Source: Thalassoglobus polymorphus | Lineage (GTDB): Bacteria; Planctomycetota; Planctomycetia; Planctomycetales; Planctomycetaceae | Assembly (NCBI RefSeq): GCF_007744255.1 | Contig: NZ_CP036267.1 | Location: 868,001 to 932,000, forward strand | DNA length: 64,000 nucleotides | Reading direction: 5' to 3' | In this document: piece after piece, positions 26,263-34,642 of the stretch | How positions within the stretch are numbered: the first letter of the stretch is position 1 | Layout: every line of letters begins with the position of its first letter | Translations under genes and position numbers: made by a program | Notes under the pieces: model-generated | What the model saw: only the letters and a program-made list of their open reading frames with translations | The model's database searches: none | Told to the model about the DNA's origin: nothing

Positions 26263-27324
26263 TCACAAGATCAGCATTGCGTCGCCGTAACTAAAGAATC
26301 GATAGCGGTGATCGATGGCCTCTTGATACGCCTTGAGGATCAGTTCTCGATTAGCAAAAGTGGAGACAAGAACCAGAAGCGTCGATTTCGGGAGATGGAA
26401 GTTTGTCAGTAAGGCGTCAACAATTTTGAATTCGTAAGGGGGCCGGATAAAGAGGTTTGTCTCTCCCTGCCAAGCTGCGAACTCTCCTTGGCTGGCGACG
26501 GACTCCAAGGTTCGCACAGATGTTGTTCCGACGGCGACTATTCGGCCTCCGTTTGCTTTTGCTGCCTGAATGCTCTCGACGGTTCCTGTTGGCAAGTCGC
26601 ACCATTCAAAGTGCATTTGATGTTTGGCAAGTTCATCGACTTTTACGGGGCGAAAGGTTCCGAGGCCCACGTGGAGCGTCACTCCCGCTCGAGCAACGCC
26701 TCGTTGATGACATTCGTCTAGAACCTTCGGCGTGAAATGAAGACCGGCTGTCGGGGCAGCGACCGCTCCGGGGTGCTCGGCGTACATCGTTTGGTAACGC
26801 TCAAAGTCTTTCGCTTCAGCTTCTCTTTGCATGTAGTGCGGCAGAGGCATTGTTCCGAACAGTGCCAGGGACTCGAGCGTTGAGCGATCCGATTGTGGTC
26901 GAACAATCCATTCTCCCCCTTCGCATTTTTTCAATAGCGTGAGCTTCAGAAGTTCCTTTGTCGGCTCTCCCGAAGCAGGACTCAGAATGATTTCCTCGTC
27001 GACCGTCAACTTCCCGCGAGTCTTCCCAATGATTCGCCAGCAGCCTTCGGGTTCATCCCGCAAATAGAGTCCTTCCCACTTCCCGCCGGTGCTTGCTCGG
27101 ATGCCGACTAATTTGGCTGGAACAACACGAGTGTTGTTCACCACGAGTAAGTCGCTGCGATTGAGGAATTCGGGGAGTTCGGCAAAGGTGTGATGGCTGA
27201 TCTCGCGAGTTTGCCGATTCACCACCAGCAGTCGCGACTGGTCTCGCCGGTCTGCCGGGACCTGTGCAATCAGTTCTTCTGGAAGTTCGTAATCGTAGCT
27301 GTCGAGTCGATCGAGGAGGTTCAT
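26263..27324 (-). CDS. queA: S-adenosylmethionine:tRNA ribosyltransferase-isomerase
   Basis: 353 residues, usual length for QueA. The enzyme transfers and isomerises the ribosyl part of SAM onto 7-aminomethyl-7-deazaguanine at tRNA position 34, making epoxyqueuosine. Recognisable segments are YDYELPEELIAQVPADRRDQSRLLV, LLVVNNTRVVPAKL, GAVAAPTAGLHFTPKVLDE, VTLHVGLGTFRPV and a C-terminal YRFFSYGDAMLI. Its ATG overlaps the stop of the SNF2 gene by four bases (ATGA), so it is translated as the second gene of that operon. No other queuosine gene is nearby. Confidence 0.96.
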   Translation of the reverse strand: MNLLDRLDSYDYELPEELIAQVPADRRDQSRLLVVNRQTREISHHTFAELPEFLNRSDLLVVNNTRVVPAKLVGIRASTGGKWEGLYLRDEPEGCWRIIGKTRGKLTVDEEIILSPASGEPTKELLKLTLLKKCEGGEWIVRPQSDRSTLESLALFGTMPLPHYMQREAEAKDFERYQTMYAEHPGAVAAPTAGLHFTPKVLDECHQRGVARAGVTLHVGLGTFRPVKVDELAKHQMHFEWCDLPTGTVESIQAAKANGGRIVAVGTTSVRTLESVASQGEFAAWQGETNLFIRPPYEFKIVDALLTNFHLPKSTLLVLVSTFANRELILKAYQEAIDHRYRFFSYGDAMLIL

Positions 27325-30300
27325 TCTGTTTTGGCTATGCTCATGTCGGCAGTTTCACCACGGATGAGTCCAGCGAGTTGCTGGGTTGACAGTTTCCCAG
27401 CAGCTTCTGCACCGGCGAGAATCCCCTCGACCAGATCTCGTTTTTCTTCGTGGAGTTTCAAGATTTGTTCTTCGATCGTTCCTTGCGCGATGATGCGATA
27501 GACCATCACATTTCTTGTTTGCCCGATGCGGTGTGCACGGTCGGTCGCCTGGTCTTCGACTGCAGGATTCCACCACGGGTCCATGTGAATCACATAGTCG
27601 GCAGCAGTGAGGTTCAACCCCGTTCCTCCAGCTTTCAGGGAGATCAGGAAAGCGTCACCCTCTCCGTTCTGGAACTTCTCGACTCTGTTTTTTCGGGTTC
27701 TGGGCGTTGTTTGACCATCAAGGTACTGGTATGAGAATCCTTTTTCATCACAGGCCTGGCGAATGAGTCCGAGGTGCGAAGTGAACTGGCTGAAGATGAG
27801 CGGACGATGCCCGTTTTCTTTCAACTCTTCAAGTTTCTCCATAAGCAAGTCGAGCTTGGCAGAGGAGCCGGTCCAGGTTTCATCGAGAAGCCCGATGTGG
27901 CAGGAAAGCTGACGTAAGCGAGTAAGGATTTGCAGCACGCGGAATCGTTGATCCTGGGAGAATTCTACGGTGCTTAACTCGTCCAGTTCACTTACCGCAG
28001 CGAGTCGCATTTGGTCGTAACGTTTTCGCTCAACGTCTGAGAGCTCTACAAAGAGATTCGATTCGTCGCGGTCGGGCAGGTCTTTGAGAACCGCTTTTTT
28101 GGTACGTCGAAGAACAAATGGAGAGATCACTCGGGCGAGGGCGTGTCGTCGTTCTTCGTCCTGGTTTTTTTCGATGGGAGCAGCAAAGCGTTTGCGAAAC
28201 TGTTCCCAACCGCCGAGCACTCCCGGTGCCACCGCTTGAAGGATGCTCCAGAGTTCTCCCAGGTGGTTTTCGATAGGGGTACCGGTGAGGGCGATTTTCC
28301 AATCTGCTTTCAGCTTACGGATTTCGCGAGAGGTTTTACTGTTTCCGTTTTTGATGTTTTGGGCTTCATCAAGAACGAGTGATCCCCATTTCTGAGTTTT
28401 CAATAATTCAGCTTCACGCAACGCCAGGCCGTAGCTGCAAATGATCACATCCCCTTCGGAGGCAGAGTTTATTAACTCTTCACGGTTGGACTCGCGGAAC
28501 TGGATTGGATTAAGAGATGGAGCGAATCGTTCACACTCAGCTTGCCAGTTGAAGCCGAGTGAAGTTGGAGCGATGACCAACGCCGGCCCCGTCTCAACTC
28601 GCTGTAGTAACATCGCAAGAGTTTGGACCGTCTTCCCCAATCCCATGTCGTCGGCCAGAATCCCGCCCATCCCCCATTCCGAAAGTCTCGCCATCCAGCG
28701 AAAGCCTTCCACCTGATAATCGCGCAAATCGCAGTTGAGGGCGGCCGGTGGGTCAAAGCTGAGCTCAGAAGCATTCCGGAGGCGAGCGAGGTTTTTGTTC
28801 CACGCCTTATCAGCTTCCATTTGAATTTGAGCATCTTCAAGGGCAGCGACCGCCATCGCTGCGGACTGATCGAGACGCAACGATCCTCGTGATTCCAGGC
28901 TGACGTCCGCGAGTCGCTGGAGCGATTTTTTAAGCTCTTCCGTGATGGCAGCCCACTTACCCGGCTGGATCTCGATGAGTCCATTGAGCGACTCACCCCG
29001 CAGGCCAGCGAGTAAGTCTTTCAGTGCGATTTCTTCGTTCCCGATCCGGCAACTTCCCTGAAGCCCGAACCAGTCTCGATTCTTTTTGACCTGTACTCGT
29101 ACGTTACTTGCAGTCAGGTGTCCCAAGATATCAAAACGCTTCACAGAAGCTCGATGCCAAACAACTTTGATCTTCTCCTGACCAACGAGGTCGCCGATGT
29201 CCGTCAATAATTTGAAGATGGCATCCTGATCTTCGATTCGAAAACGTGAATCAGCAGGTTTCTCGAAGTGGGAGAGTCCAAGTTCCCGCTCGAGTTCGAG
29301 AGCCTGTTGTCGCTCGGTGTCGAGATTCCGGATAAGTTGGATTGTTTTTCCATCTTCCTGAATCGTTTCACGGCCCAGACCATCGCCTGGGTAGATCAAT
29401 GAACCGTCAGGTTTTGTGAAGCAAATTGTGACACCGAGTTGCCCGGATTTTTGCATTTGCAGCAAGAGTGTCAGCTCAAGTTCAATGGCTCGTTCTTCAT
29501 CAATCATCCCCTCGGGCAGACGAACCGAAAACGCTTGCTGGAGGATTTTTAATTGCTCGAAGAACAGTTCCTTTTCATCTTTGCGAAAGGAGACATTGTC
29601 GACTTCAATCGTATTGGAAAGGTCGATTGCGGCTTCCGAAGCAGGAATGAATGTCGCACTTTGCGACTTCTGATCCAAGATCATAAACCCACCACTGAAC
29701 GAGTAGAAGCTCTCGGGGTTTTTGAGTTGTGAGCGTTGTTCCAAGACGTTCGTTGAGAGGCGGTAGTTGTTGTCATCTTCAATGACGATGAGTTCGAGTT
29801 CCTGGATTCTTAACTCTGATGGTTGGCGGTTGACAAGAAACACGTCGGTTCCCGCAAGGGCGCGGAATACGGATGGGAAATCAACCTGAGGGTCGTAGAA
29901 TTCATATTCATCTTGTTCAATCGAGTCGACGATGGCACGGTCAACAGTGGACCAATTCTGGGGCGACGTGCTTAGAAATGTCGACAGCTTGATTTCACGA
30001 CCTTTTGACCAACCACCTCGCTTTGTCTCTTTTTGGATGACCGGATGTAATTCCATCGTGTGCATGCCGTACTCCACAGCTGTCTTTAAGTTCCAGCGAA
30101 CTCGTTCTTCAGGCTGCGAGAGATCTTCCTCACTCGAGATCGTGAGATGCGATGGTGAGTCTTGAGAGACACGATTGATTAATTGCAGGAGTTCTTTTCG
30201 TTTTTGTTTCCGTAGTAAATCAGAATAATCGGGGCCGAGGATTTGCAAAAATATCTTTGAGTCTGAGTCGAAAAGTTCTTTTTTAAGATGTTCGACCAGT

Positions 30301-30728
30301 GCGTAAGTGTGCTCGCAGAATCCTTTAGAGGGACAGGTGCATGTGCAATCGTATGCAAGTCGAAGAGGGTTGAAGGAGAGCTTGAGTTGACGTTTTTTCT
30401 TGTTGACGAAATCGGTTGCCCTCACCTCACCTGTGGGGACCAATTCTTGAATCTCGATTTTATGTTTTAATCTTTTCGATCTCAGCCTGTCGGCGTAGTG
30501 ATGTTCGCGAATGAAGACGTCTAAGACCTCATTCCATGCGTCGATCCATTCCAATCCGTTTGTCGGGAGAGTGCCTGGATTGGAGTTGGAGTTCGAATCA
30601 GTGAGGAGATCTTGAAATTCTTCATCTTCGAGAAGCAGTTTCCCCAAGCCTGGATGCTGACTCATCAGGAGTGGCAGGGGGGCTGAAGGGAGTTCAGAAT
30701 TTCGTTGATGTTTTTTTCGCTTGGGCAC
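27321..30728 (-). CDS. SWIM zinc-finger SNF2-family ATPase
   Basis: 1135 residues. A SWIM-type zinc finger (CTCTCPSKGFCEH, about residues 124-140) is followed by a ~500-residue middle region. The SNF2 ATPase comes next, with Walker A DDMGLGKTVQTLAML near 695, the DEAQ box LDEAQNIKN, and the helicase C half with LISLKAGGTGLNLTAADYVIH and DRAHRIGQTRNV. Bacterial SNF2 proteins of this type translocate on double-stranded DNA and may remodel protein-DNA complexes or assist transcription or repair. The exact role is not known. It forms an overlapping operon with queA; an ATGA junction ties their translation. Confidence 0.93.
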   Translation of the reverse strand: MPKRKKHQRNSELPSAPLPLLMSQHPGLGKLLLEDEEFQDLLTDSNSNSNPGTLPTNGLEWIDAWNEVLDVFIREHHYADRLRSKRLKHKIEIQELVPTGEVRATDFVNKKKRQLKLSFNPLRLAYDCTCTCPSKGFCEHTYALVEHLKKELFDSDSKIFLQILGPDYSDLLRKQKRKELLQLINRVSQDSPSHLTISSEEDLSQPEERVRWNLKTAVEYGMHTMELHPVIQKETKRGGWSKGREIKLSTFLSTSPQNWSTVDRAIVDSIEQDEYEFYDPQVDFPSVFRALAGTDVFLVNRQPSELRIQELELIVIEDDNNYRLSTNVLEQRSQLKNPESFYSFSGGFMILDQKSQSATFIPASEAAIDLSNTIEVDNVSFRKDEKELFFEQLKILQQAFSVRLPEGMIDEERAIELELTLLLQMQKSGQLGVTICFTKPDGSLIYPGDGLGRETIQEDGKTIQLIRNLDTERQQALELERELGLSHFEKPADSRFRIEDQDAIFKLLTDIGDLVGQEKIKVVWHRASVKRFDILGHLTASNVRVQVKKNRDWFGLQGSCRIGNEEIALKDLLAGLRGESLNGLIEIQPGKWAAITEELKKSLQRLADVSLESRGSLRLDQSAAMAVAALEDAQIQMEADKAWNKNLARLRNASELSFDPPAALNCDLRDYQVEGFRWMARLSEWGMGGILADDMGLGKTVQTLAMLLQRVETGPALVIAPTSLGFNWQAECERFAPSLNPIQFRESNREELINSASEGDVIICSYGLALREAELLKTQKWGSLVLDEAQNIKNGNSKTSREIRKLKADWKIALTGTPIENHLGELWSILQAVAPGVLGGWEQFRKRFAAPIEKNQDEERRHALARVISPFVLRRTKKAVLKDLPDRDESNLFVELSDVERKRYDQMRLAAVSELDELSTVEFSQDQRFRVLQILTRLRQLSCHIGLLDETWTGSSAKLDLLMEKLEELKENGHRPLIFSQFTSHLGLIRQACDEKGFSYQYLDGQTTPRTRKNRVEKFQNGEGDAFLISLKAGGTGLNLTAADYVIHMDPWWNPAVEDQATDRAHRIGQTRNVMVYRIIAQGTIEEQILKLHEEKRDLVEGILAGAEAAGKLSTQQLAGLIRGETADMSIAKTE

Positions 30729-31046
30729 TGCAACTCCTTTTGCCTGGCTGGTATCACGCGAGGTGAAATGTTTTCACATACATCAATGAAATTGCCGTGC
30801 TTGAGGGTTTTTATCAACCCACAGGCTATCGCCGACCATGCATGCAGTCGCTAAACATATCATTCTCTCATTGAGATTCAAGGTTGCCTTTGGCTGCAGG
30901 TCGAGTTTCGATTAATTCATTTCAGACGCATTGGGCATCAGTCTTGAGTTGCGGGATTCTCCTTTGAGGCGAAGCAGTGTTGATAGTCAGATGGTTTCTA
31001 CCTGATTGGGGGCGGGGTGGAGCAGGGGGGATCCGAAGGGAGCGGG
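30729..31046. other. 318-bp intergenic stretch with no recognised feature
   Basis: It lies between two minus-strand genes and should hold the promoter of the SNF2 gene. No hairpin with T-run or repeat was seen; a G-rich run (GGGGGCGGGGTGG) sits at about 31008-31020. Confidence 0.4.
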
Positions 31047-32597
31047 TTATTCGCTCATCTTTGACGGAACCCGCACGACGATGTCATCTTTCTGTTCGTC
31101 GAAGCTTTTGCCGTGGTCGTCGACTTGATTGCTTCCAACGCTGTAGAGGAGGTAACCCTCGTCTGATCTTGAATACTTCAGAGGTTGATCTGTGAAATGA
31201 TCAAGCGGAATCGATTCGAGCCAGTTCGGTGTCAACTGCTGGAGTCTCTCGGGGTATTCCTGGTGTTTGTCGTGATAGGCGGCCAATGCGAGTGCAAGTT
31301 GCAGATTCGAAAATCGCTGATGGCAACGGACTTCTGCTATCGTGACCTGCTTCACTGCAGGGAGGAAAAGTGACACGAGCATATCGCTGATGTAATTTGT
31401 GGTCGCAGTTTTGTCTTTAGCTGCCAGGGCCAAGCCCTGAAAAATTCTTGAAACTGCCGTGCGATTCTTGTTCAATGCAGCGAGCGACTCGTCGATCTCT
31501 TCGAAGGCTGTCAATTGTTTTGAATAGGAATCTTGCTTCATTGCAGCGACCATACGGTCGTACCATTGATTGGCGTTTTTGAGCACGGTGTCCCAATCAG
31601 CATTGATCTTGGAATTCTTTTTGACAACTTGCCCCAGTTCCGGAAGAACTGCTTCGATGTCGAAATTCTCTTTGCCCTGATCGTAGGCGAGTGTTGCGAC
31701 GACATCGACAAACATCAATCGCTCACCGAGATCGATGGATTCCACAATCGGAGATTGCTCGGGAAGTGATTCCAGGTCTTTCAAATATTGAAGGCAGACC
31801 TTCTCGCTGGGCTGAGTCGACTCAATGAACTTGAGCATCGACTGGCTTGTGATGGCCTCCATTGCGAAGCCGACCAGACGACCGATGAGAAATGAATCGT
31901 TGCTAGCGTGACGACCAAATCGGTAAGAGGCCATGAGGTCGCTCCAACCTTCTTCATTTCTGCCTTCTCCTGCATGCAGCATTGCACGACACGCAAGAAC
32001 ACGCGTGATGCTGCGGAGTGTCTGGATGTGCGGGAGAAGTGTGGCAATCAACATTTGTCCCGTTGTCCCCTTTTCGAGATCGGAGTTCAAAGGGCAGTAG
32101 TAATGCTCTCGCTCAATCCCTTTGAGGATCTGCTGTAACGGCTCTTCCTGAGCATCAATCCAAGCGGCGATTTCCGGGAATTCGTCACGGGTCCAGGGGC
32201 GATCTGTTGCGAGGCCTTGCTCGTCGATAATGGGATACACATCATCAGGGCGATTCGAATAACCATTTTCACGCAGGTAGGTGGGGAGTGTCTCGAAGTA
32301 GTTCCCTTCTTCGGGGGGATATGGAACTCCCAGTTCTTTGTAGAAACGCTTGCTCATTTGAGTGTCATCCGGTTTGGGTCCGAGTGCCGGATAGATGAGA
32401 GCGGCAGCGTTGGTTTCGGTGGTGATTCCTTTCGACATTTTCATATTGATGGCTGAGATCAAGTCGACAAAGCCGTCCTCGTTCACCGGTTCGGTGACGA
32501 ATGTCGTCTCTTTCGAAACGGTGATCAACGGTTCGTCGGCGAGTGCTGCTCTGTGTGAAAGTGCGAAAAAAAGCAGAGAGGCAAGAAGAATACGCAT
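31047..32597 (-). CDS. Secreted planctomycete protein of unknown function
   Basis: 516 residues with a signal peptide (RAALA|DEPL). The body is mostly helical. The C-terminal ~100 residues (LALALAAYHDKHQEYPERLQQLTPNWL...YSRSDEGYLLYSVGSNQVDDHG) form a module I recall from many planctomycete secreted proteins and that resembles the soluble domain of type II pseudopilins. No catalytic motif is visible. It is divergent from the 227-residue gene at 32721. Confidence 0.75.
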   Translation of the reverse strand: MRILLASLLFFALSHRAALADEPLITVSKETTFVTEPVNEDGFVDLISAINMKMSKGITTETNAAALIYPALGPKPDDTQMSKRFYKELGVPYPPEEGNYFETLPTYLRENGYSNRPDDVYPIIDEQGLATDRPWTRDEFPEIAAWIDAQEEPLQQILKGIEREHYYCPLNSDLEKGTTGQMLIATLLPHIQTLRSITRVLACRAMLHAGEGRNEEGWSDLMASYRFGRHASNDSFLIGRLVGFAMEAITSQSMLKFIESTQPSEKVCLQYLKDLESLPEQSPIVESIDLGERLMFVDVVATLAYDQGKENFDIEAVLPELGQVVKKNSKINADWDTVLKNANQWYDRMVAAMKQDSYSKQLTAFEEIDESLAALNKNRTAVSRIFQGLALAAKDKTATTNYISDMLVSLFLPAVKQVTIAEVRCHQRFSNLQLALALAAYHDKHQEYPERLQQLTPNWLESIPLDHFTDQPLKYSRSDEGYLLYSVGSNQVDDHGKSFDEQKDDIVVRVPSKMSE

Positions 32598-32720
32598 AGG
32601 AATTGGACCTTCAGGTCTTATGAAAACGGGCGTGGTATCCTGTCTACGTAATAGAATACTGTTTCATCGAACTGGATTTCATCAATTTCGTGAGATCTTG
32701 GAAATTTCATTAGCTGTGAC

Positions 32721-33404
32721 ATGGCAGCGGAGATTCGATATCCTTTTCTGACATTCAATGACTCTTCAGAGGCCGAGATGATGGCGAAGAAAAAATCTAC
32801 TTCCACTTCAGACGACGAGATGGAGTTTTCAATTGGGCTCCCTGCTGAGATGGATAAGGAAGTTATCACTGCAAGGAAAGCTGGCGGGCTGACCGATCTC
32901 GACATGTCGATCTCTCCCAGATCGAACACGCCCGCGATTGCGTTACGCAACCTTGCCAAGGCGATGAACATTGCATTGAAAGTTGATTTCATCGAGACCG
33001 AACTGGATCGGATTTATAAGGTCGCCCGCGTTCACAAGGGGCAACTCAGTTTGATCCACAAAGACTATATCGGCTTGGGTGACGGGCTGTTTGCGTCGGT
33101 CGGGAAAACGATCCGCTCGTTCAGGCTCACTGTTAAAGGCCCCGATGCTGGATCGCTCGAAGGGGAAGAGTGGATCGCCAAGCATGGAGAGTCCAGCCTC
33201 AGTGGTATCATCAATCTTGTTGGGCGCAAGCTCGACCTGTTACAGGAATTTGAGGACAAGGTCCCGCACTACGTCGAACAGACGCTGGACCGGTTGGAAG
33301 CCAAGCGAATCATCACCGACTGGCATCGCAATGAATGGAAGATCGAAACCACCACCATCGGCCTCGACGTGCTGATGTCCCCGGTTCTTGAAGACCCCGT
33401 CTAG
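32721..33404 (+). CDS. Conserved-looking soluble protein of unknown function
   Basis: 227 residues from the first ATG; starts at 32778 or 32781 (MAKKKSTSTS) would remove ~20 residues and look more natural. There is no signal peptide, membrane helix or cysteine-rich site. The sequence mixes helix and charged segments (LRNLAKAMNIALKVDFIETELDRIY, LIHKDYIGLGDGLFASVGKTIRSF). I do not recognise the family. The cytochrome gene starts 74 bases downstream. Confidence 0.6.
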   Translation: MAAEIRYPFLTFNDSSEAEMMAKKKSTSTSDDEMEFSIGLPAEMDKEVITARKAGGLTDLDMSISPRSNTPAIALRNLAKAMNIALKVDFIETELDRIYKVARVHKGQLSLIHKDYIGLGDGLFASVGKTIRSFRLTVKGPDAGSLEGEEWIAKHGESSLSGIINLVGRKLDLLQEFEDKVPHYVEQTLDRLEAKRIITDWHRNEWKIETTTIGLDVLMSPVLEDPV

Positions 33405-33478
33405 CACTCGTTGGTGTATTGCTTAGACTCGGTCTGTTCACACTTAAACAACTCTCAGCTTGAAGATGATCAACTTCG

Positions 33479-34642
33479 ATGGAGACACCTGACACGACTC
33501 TCGATCAAGCGAACAATGTTGAAGCTGGCATGCCACAGCGGGCATGGAGGCAGCACATCACAGCTTTTGTGTTTGTGTCGATTCTCGGTTTCTTTCTCGC
33601 TTTCTGGCTGAGTCGTCCATCGCAACTGTCACAACTTCCAGTCGATCGTCTGCAGTCTCTGAACCAAGGTTGGGTTGATGAAAAACGTTGTGCGGAGTGT
33701 CATGAACAGGCTGAAACTTTCTGGGAGACCGGACATGCTCGAACGCTACTCCCGGTCACTGATGCAGATTCGCTAAAGCTTCTGAAACAGATGAATTCCT
33801 TTCTTGAGTCACAGGGAACGCCGACGTCGCTGCATTTCGATGACGAGACAGTGTTAGCTGTGCATGAGCGGGATGGGACGACCAGCCAGATTCGGCTCGA
33901 CTGGTGTTTCGGTTCAGGTGAACATGCCCGGACCTGGGTCGGAACATTAACCGACAGTAATGGAGCAACGGATGAAGTTGAATTTCGCTGGTCCTGGTAT
34001 CATGACATTGATGGTTTCGACATCACTCCGGGACAGCAGCAGCAAGCAGGTTCAGGATATTTCGGCGGTCTGGGGCTTCTGTTTGATGCTCCTAAGGCGC
34101 GAAAGTGTTTTGCTTGTCACAGTAGTTACCTTCCTGTTGAATCAGGAAAAATCCAGACTTCTGAGTTGCACGCAGGAGTAACATGCCAGCGCTGTCATGG
34201 TCCTCGTCAAGCACATGTTGAATCTGAAGGTGAAGTGACTGATCCATTCTGGAAGAATGCAACTCAACTCGAATCGATACATCGCTGTGCCGAGTGTCAT
34301 CGCCGGGCTGAGGAGCAACCGGAGGCTGATGTTCACAAACACAACGGCAACATCGCACGCTTTCAACCTGTCGGGCTGGTGCAATCGCCATGTTTTCAGG
34401 GTTCGCAAATGACCTGTCTGACTTGCCATGACCCACACCTCACGTTGAAGGCACAAGATTCCTTGGGCATTTGGCAGTGCACGCAATGTCATGATGGGAC
34501 AGAGTCGAAGCACGTTCTCTGTTCGGCGGGCCACGAAACTGGCTGCATCGACTGTCATATGCCGAAAATCAAAATGGATAGTCCCCTGAAGTTTACCGAT
34601 CACTGGATTCGCATTCGAAAAGAAAGCGAGTCATCACCATGA
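33479..34642 (+). CDS. Membrane-anchored seven-haem cytochrome c
   Basis: 387 residues. One N-terminal membrane helix (ITAFVFVSILGFFLAFWL, about 24-42) anchors a periplasmic domain with seven CxxCH haem sites: CAECH, CFACH, CQRCH, CAECH, CLTCH, CTQCH and CIDCH. The spacing and the final HETGCIDCHMPK resemble multihaem carriers of the cytochrome c554/NrfA-like superfamily. Electron transfer is safe to infer; the partner is not. Its stop overlaps the start of the membrane/TPR gene by four bases (ATGA), so the two are co-translated and probably work together. Confidence 0.92.
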   Translation: METPDTTLDQANNVEAGMPQRAWRQHITAFVFVSILGFFLAFWLSRPSQLSQLPVDRLQSLNQGWVDEKRCAECHEQAETFWETGHARTLLPVTDADSLKLLKQMNSFLESQGTPTSLHFDDETVLAVHERDGTTSQIRLDWCFGSGEHARTWVGTLTDSNGATDEVEFRWSWYHDIDGFDITPGQQQQAGSGYFGGLGLLFDAPKARKCFACHSSYLPVESGKIQTSELHAGVTCQRCHGPRQAHVESEGEVTDPFWKNATQLESIHRCAECHRRAEEQPEADVHKHNGNIARFQPVGLVQSPCFQGSQMTCLTCHDPHLTLKAQDSLGIWQCTQCHDGTESKHVLCSAGHETGCIDCHMPKIKMDSPLKFTDHWIRIRKESESSP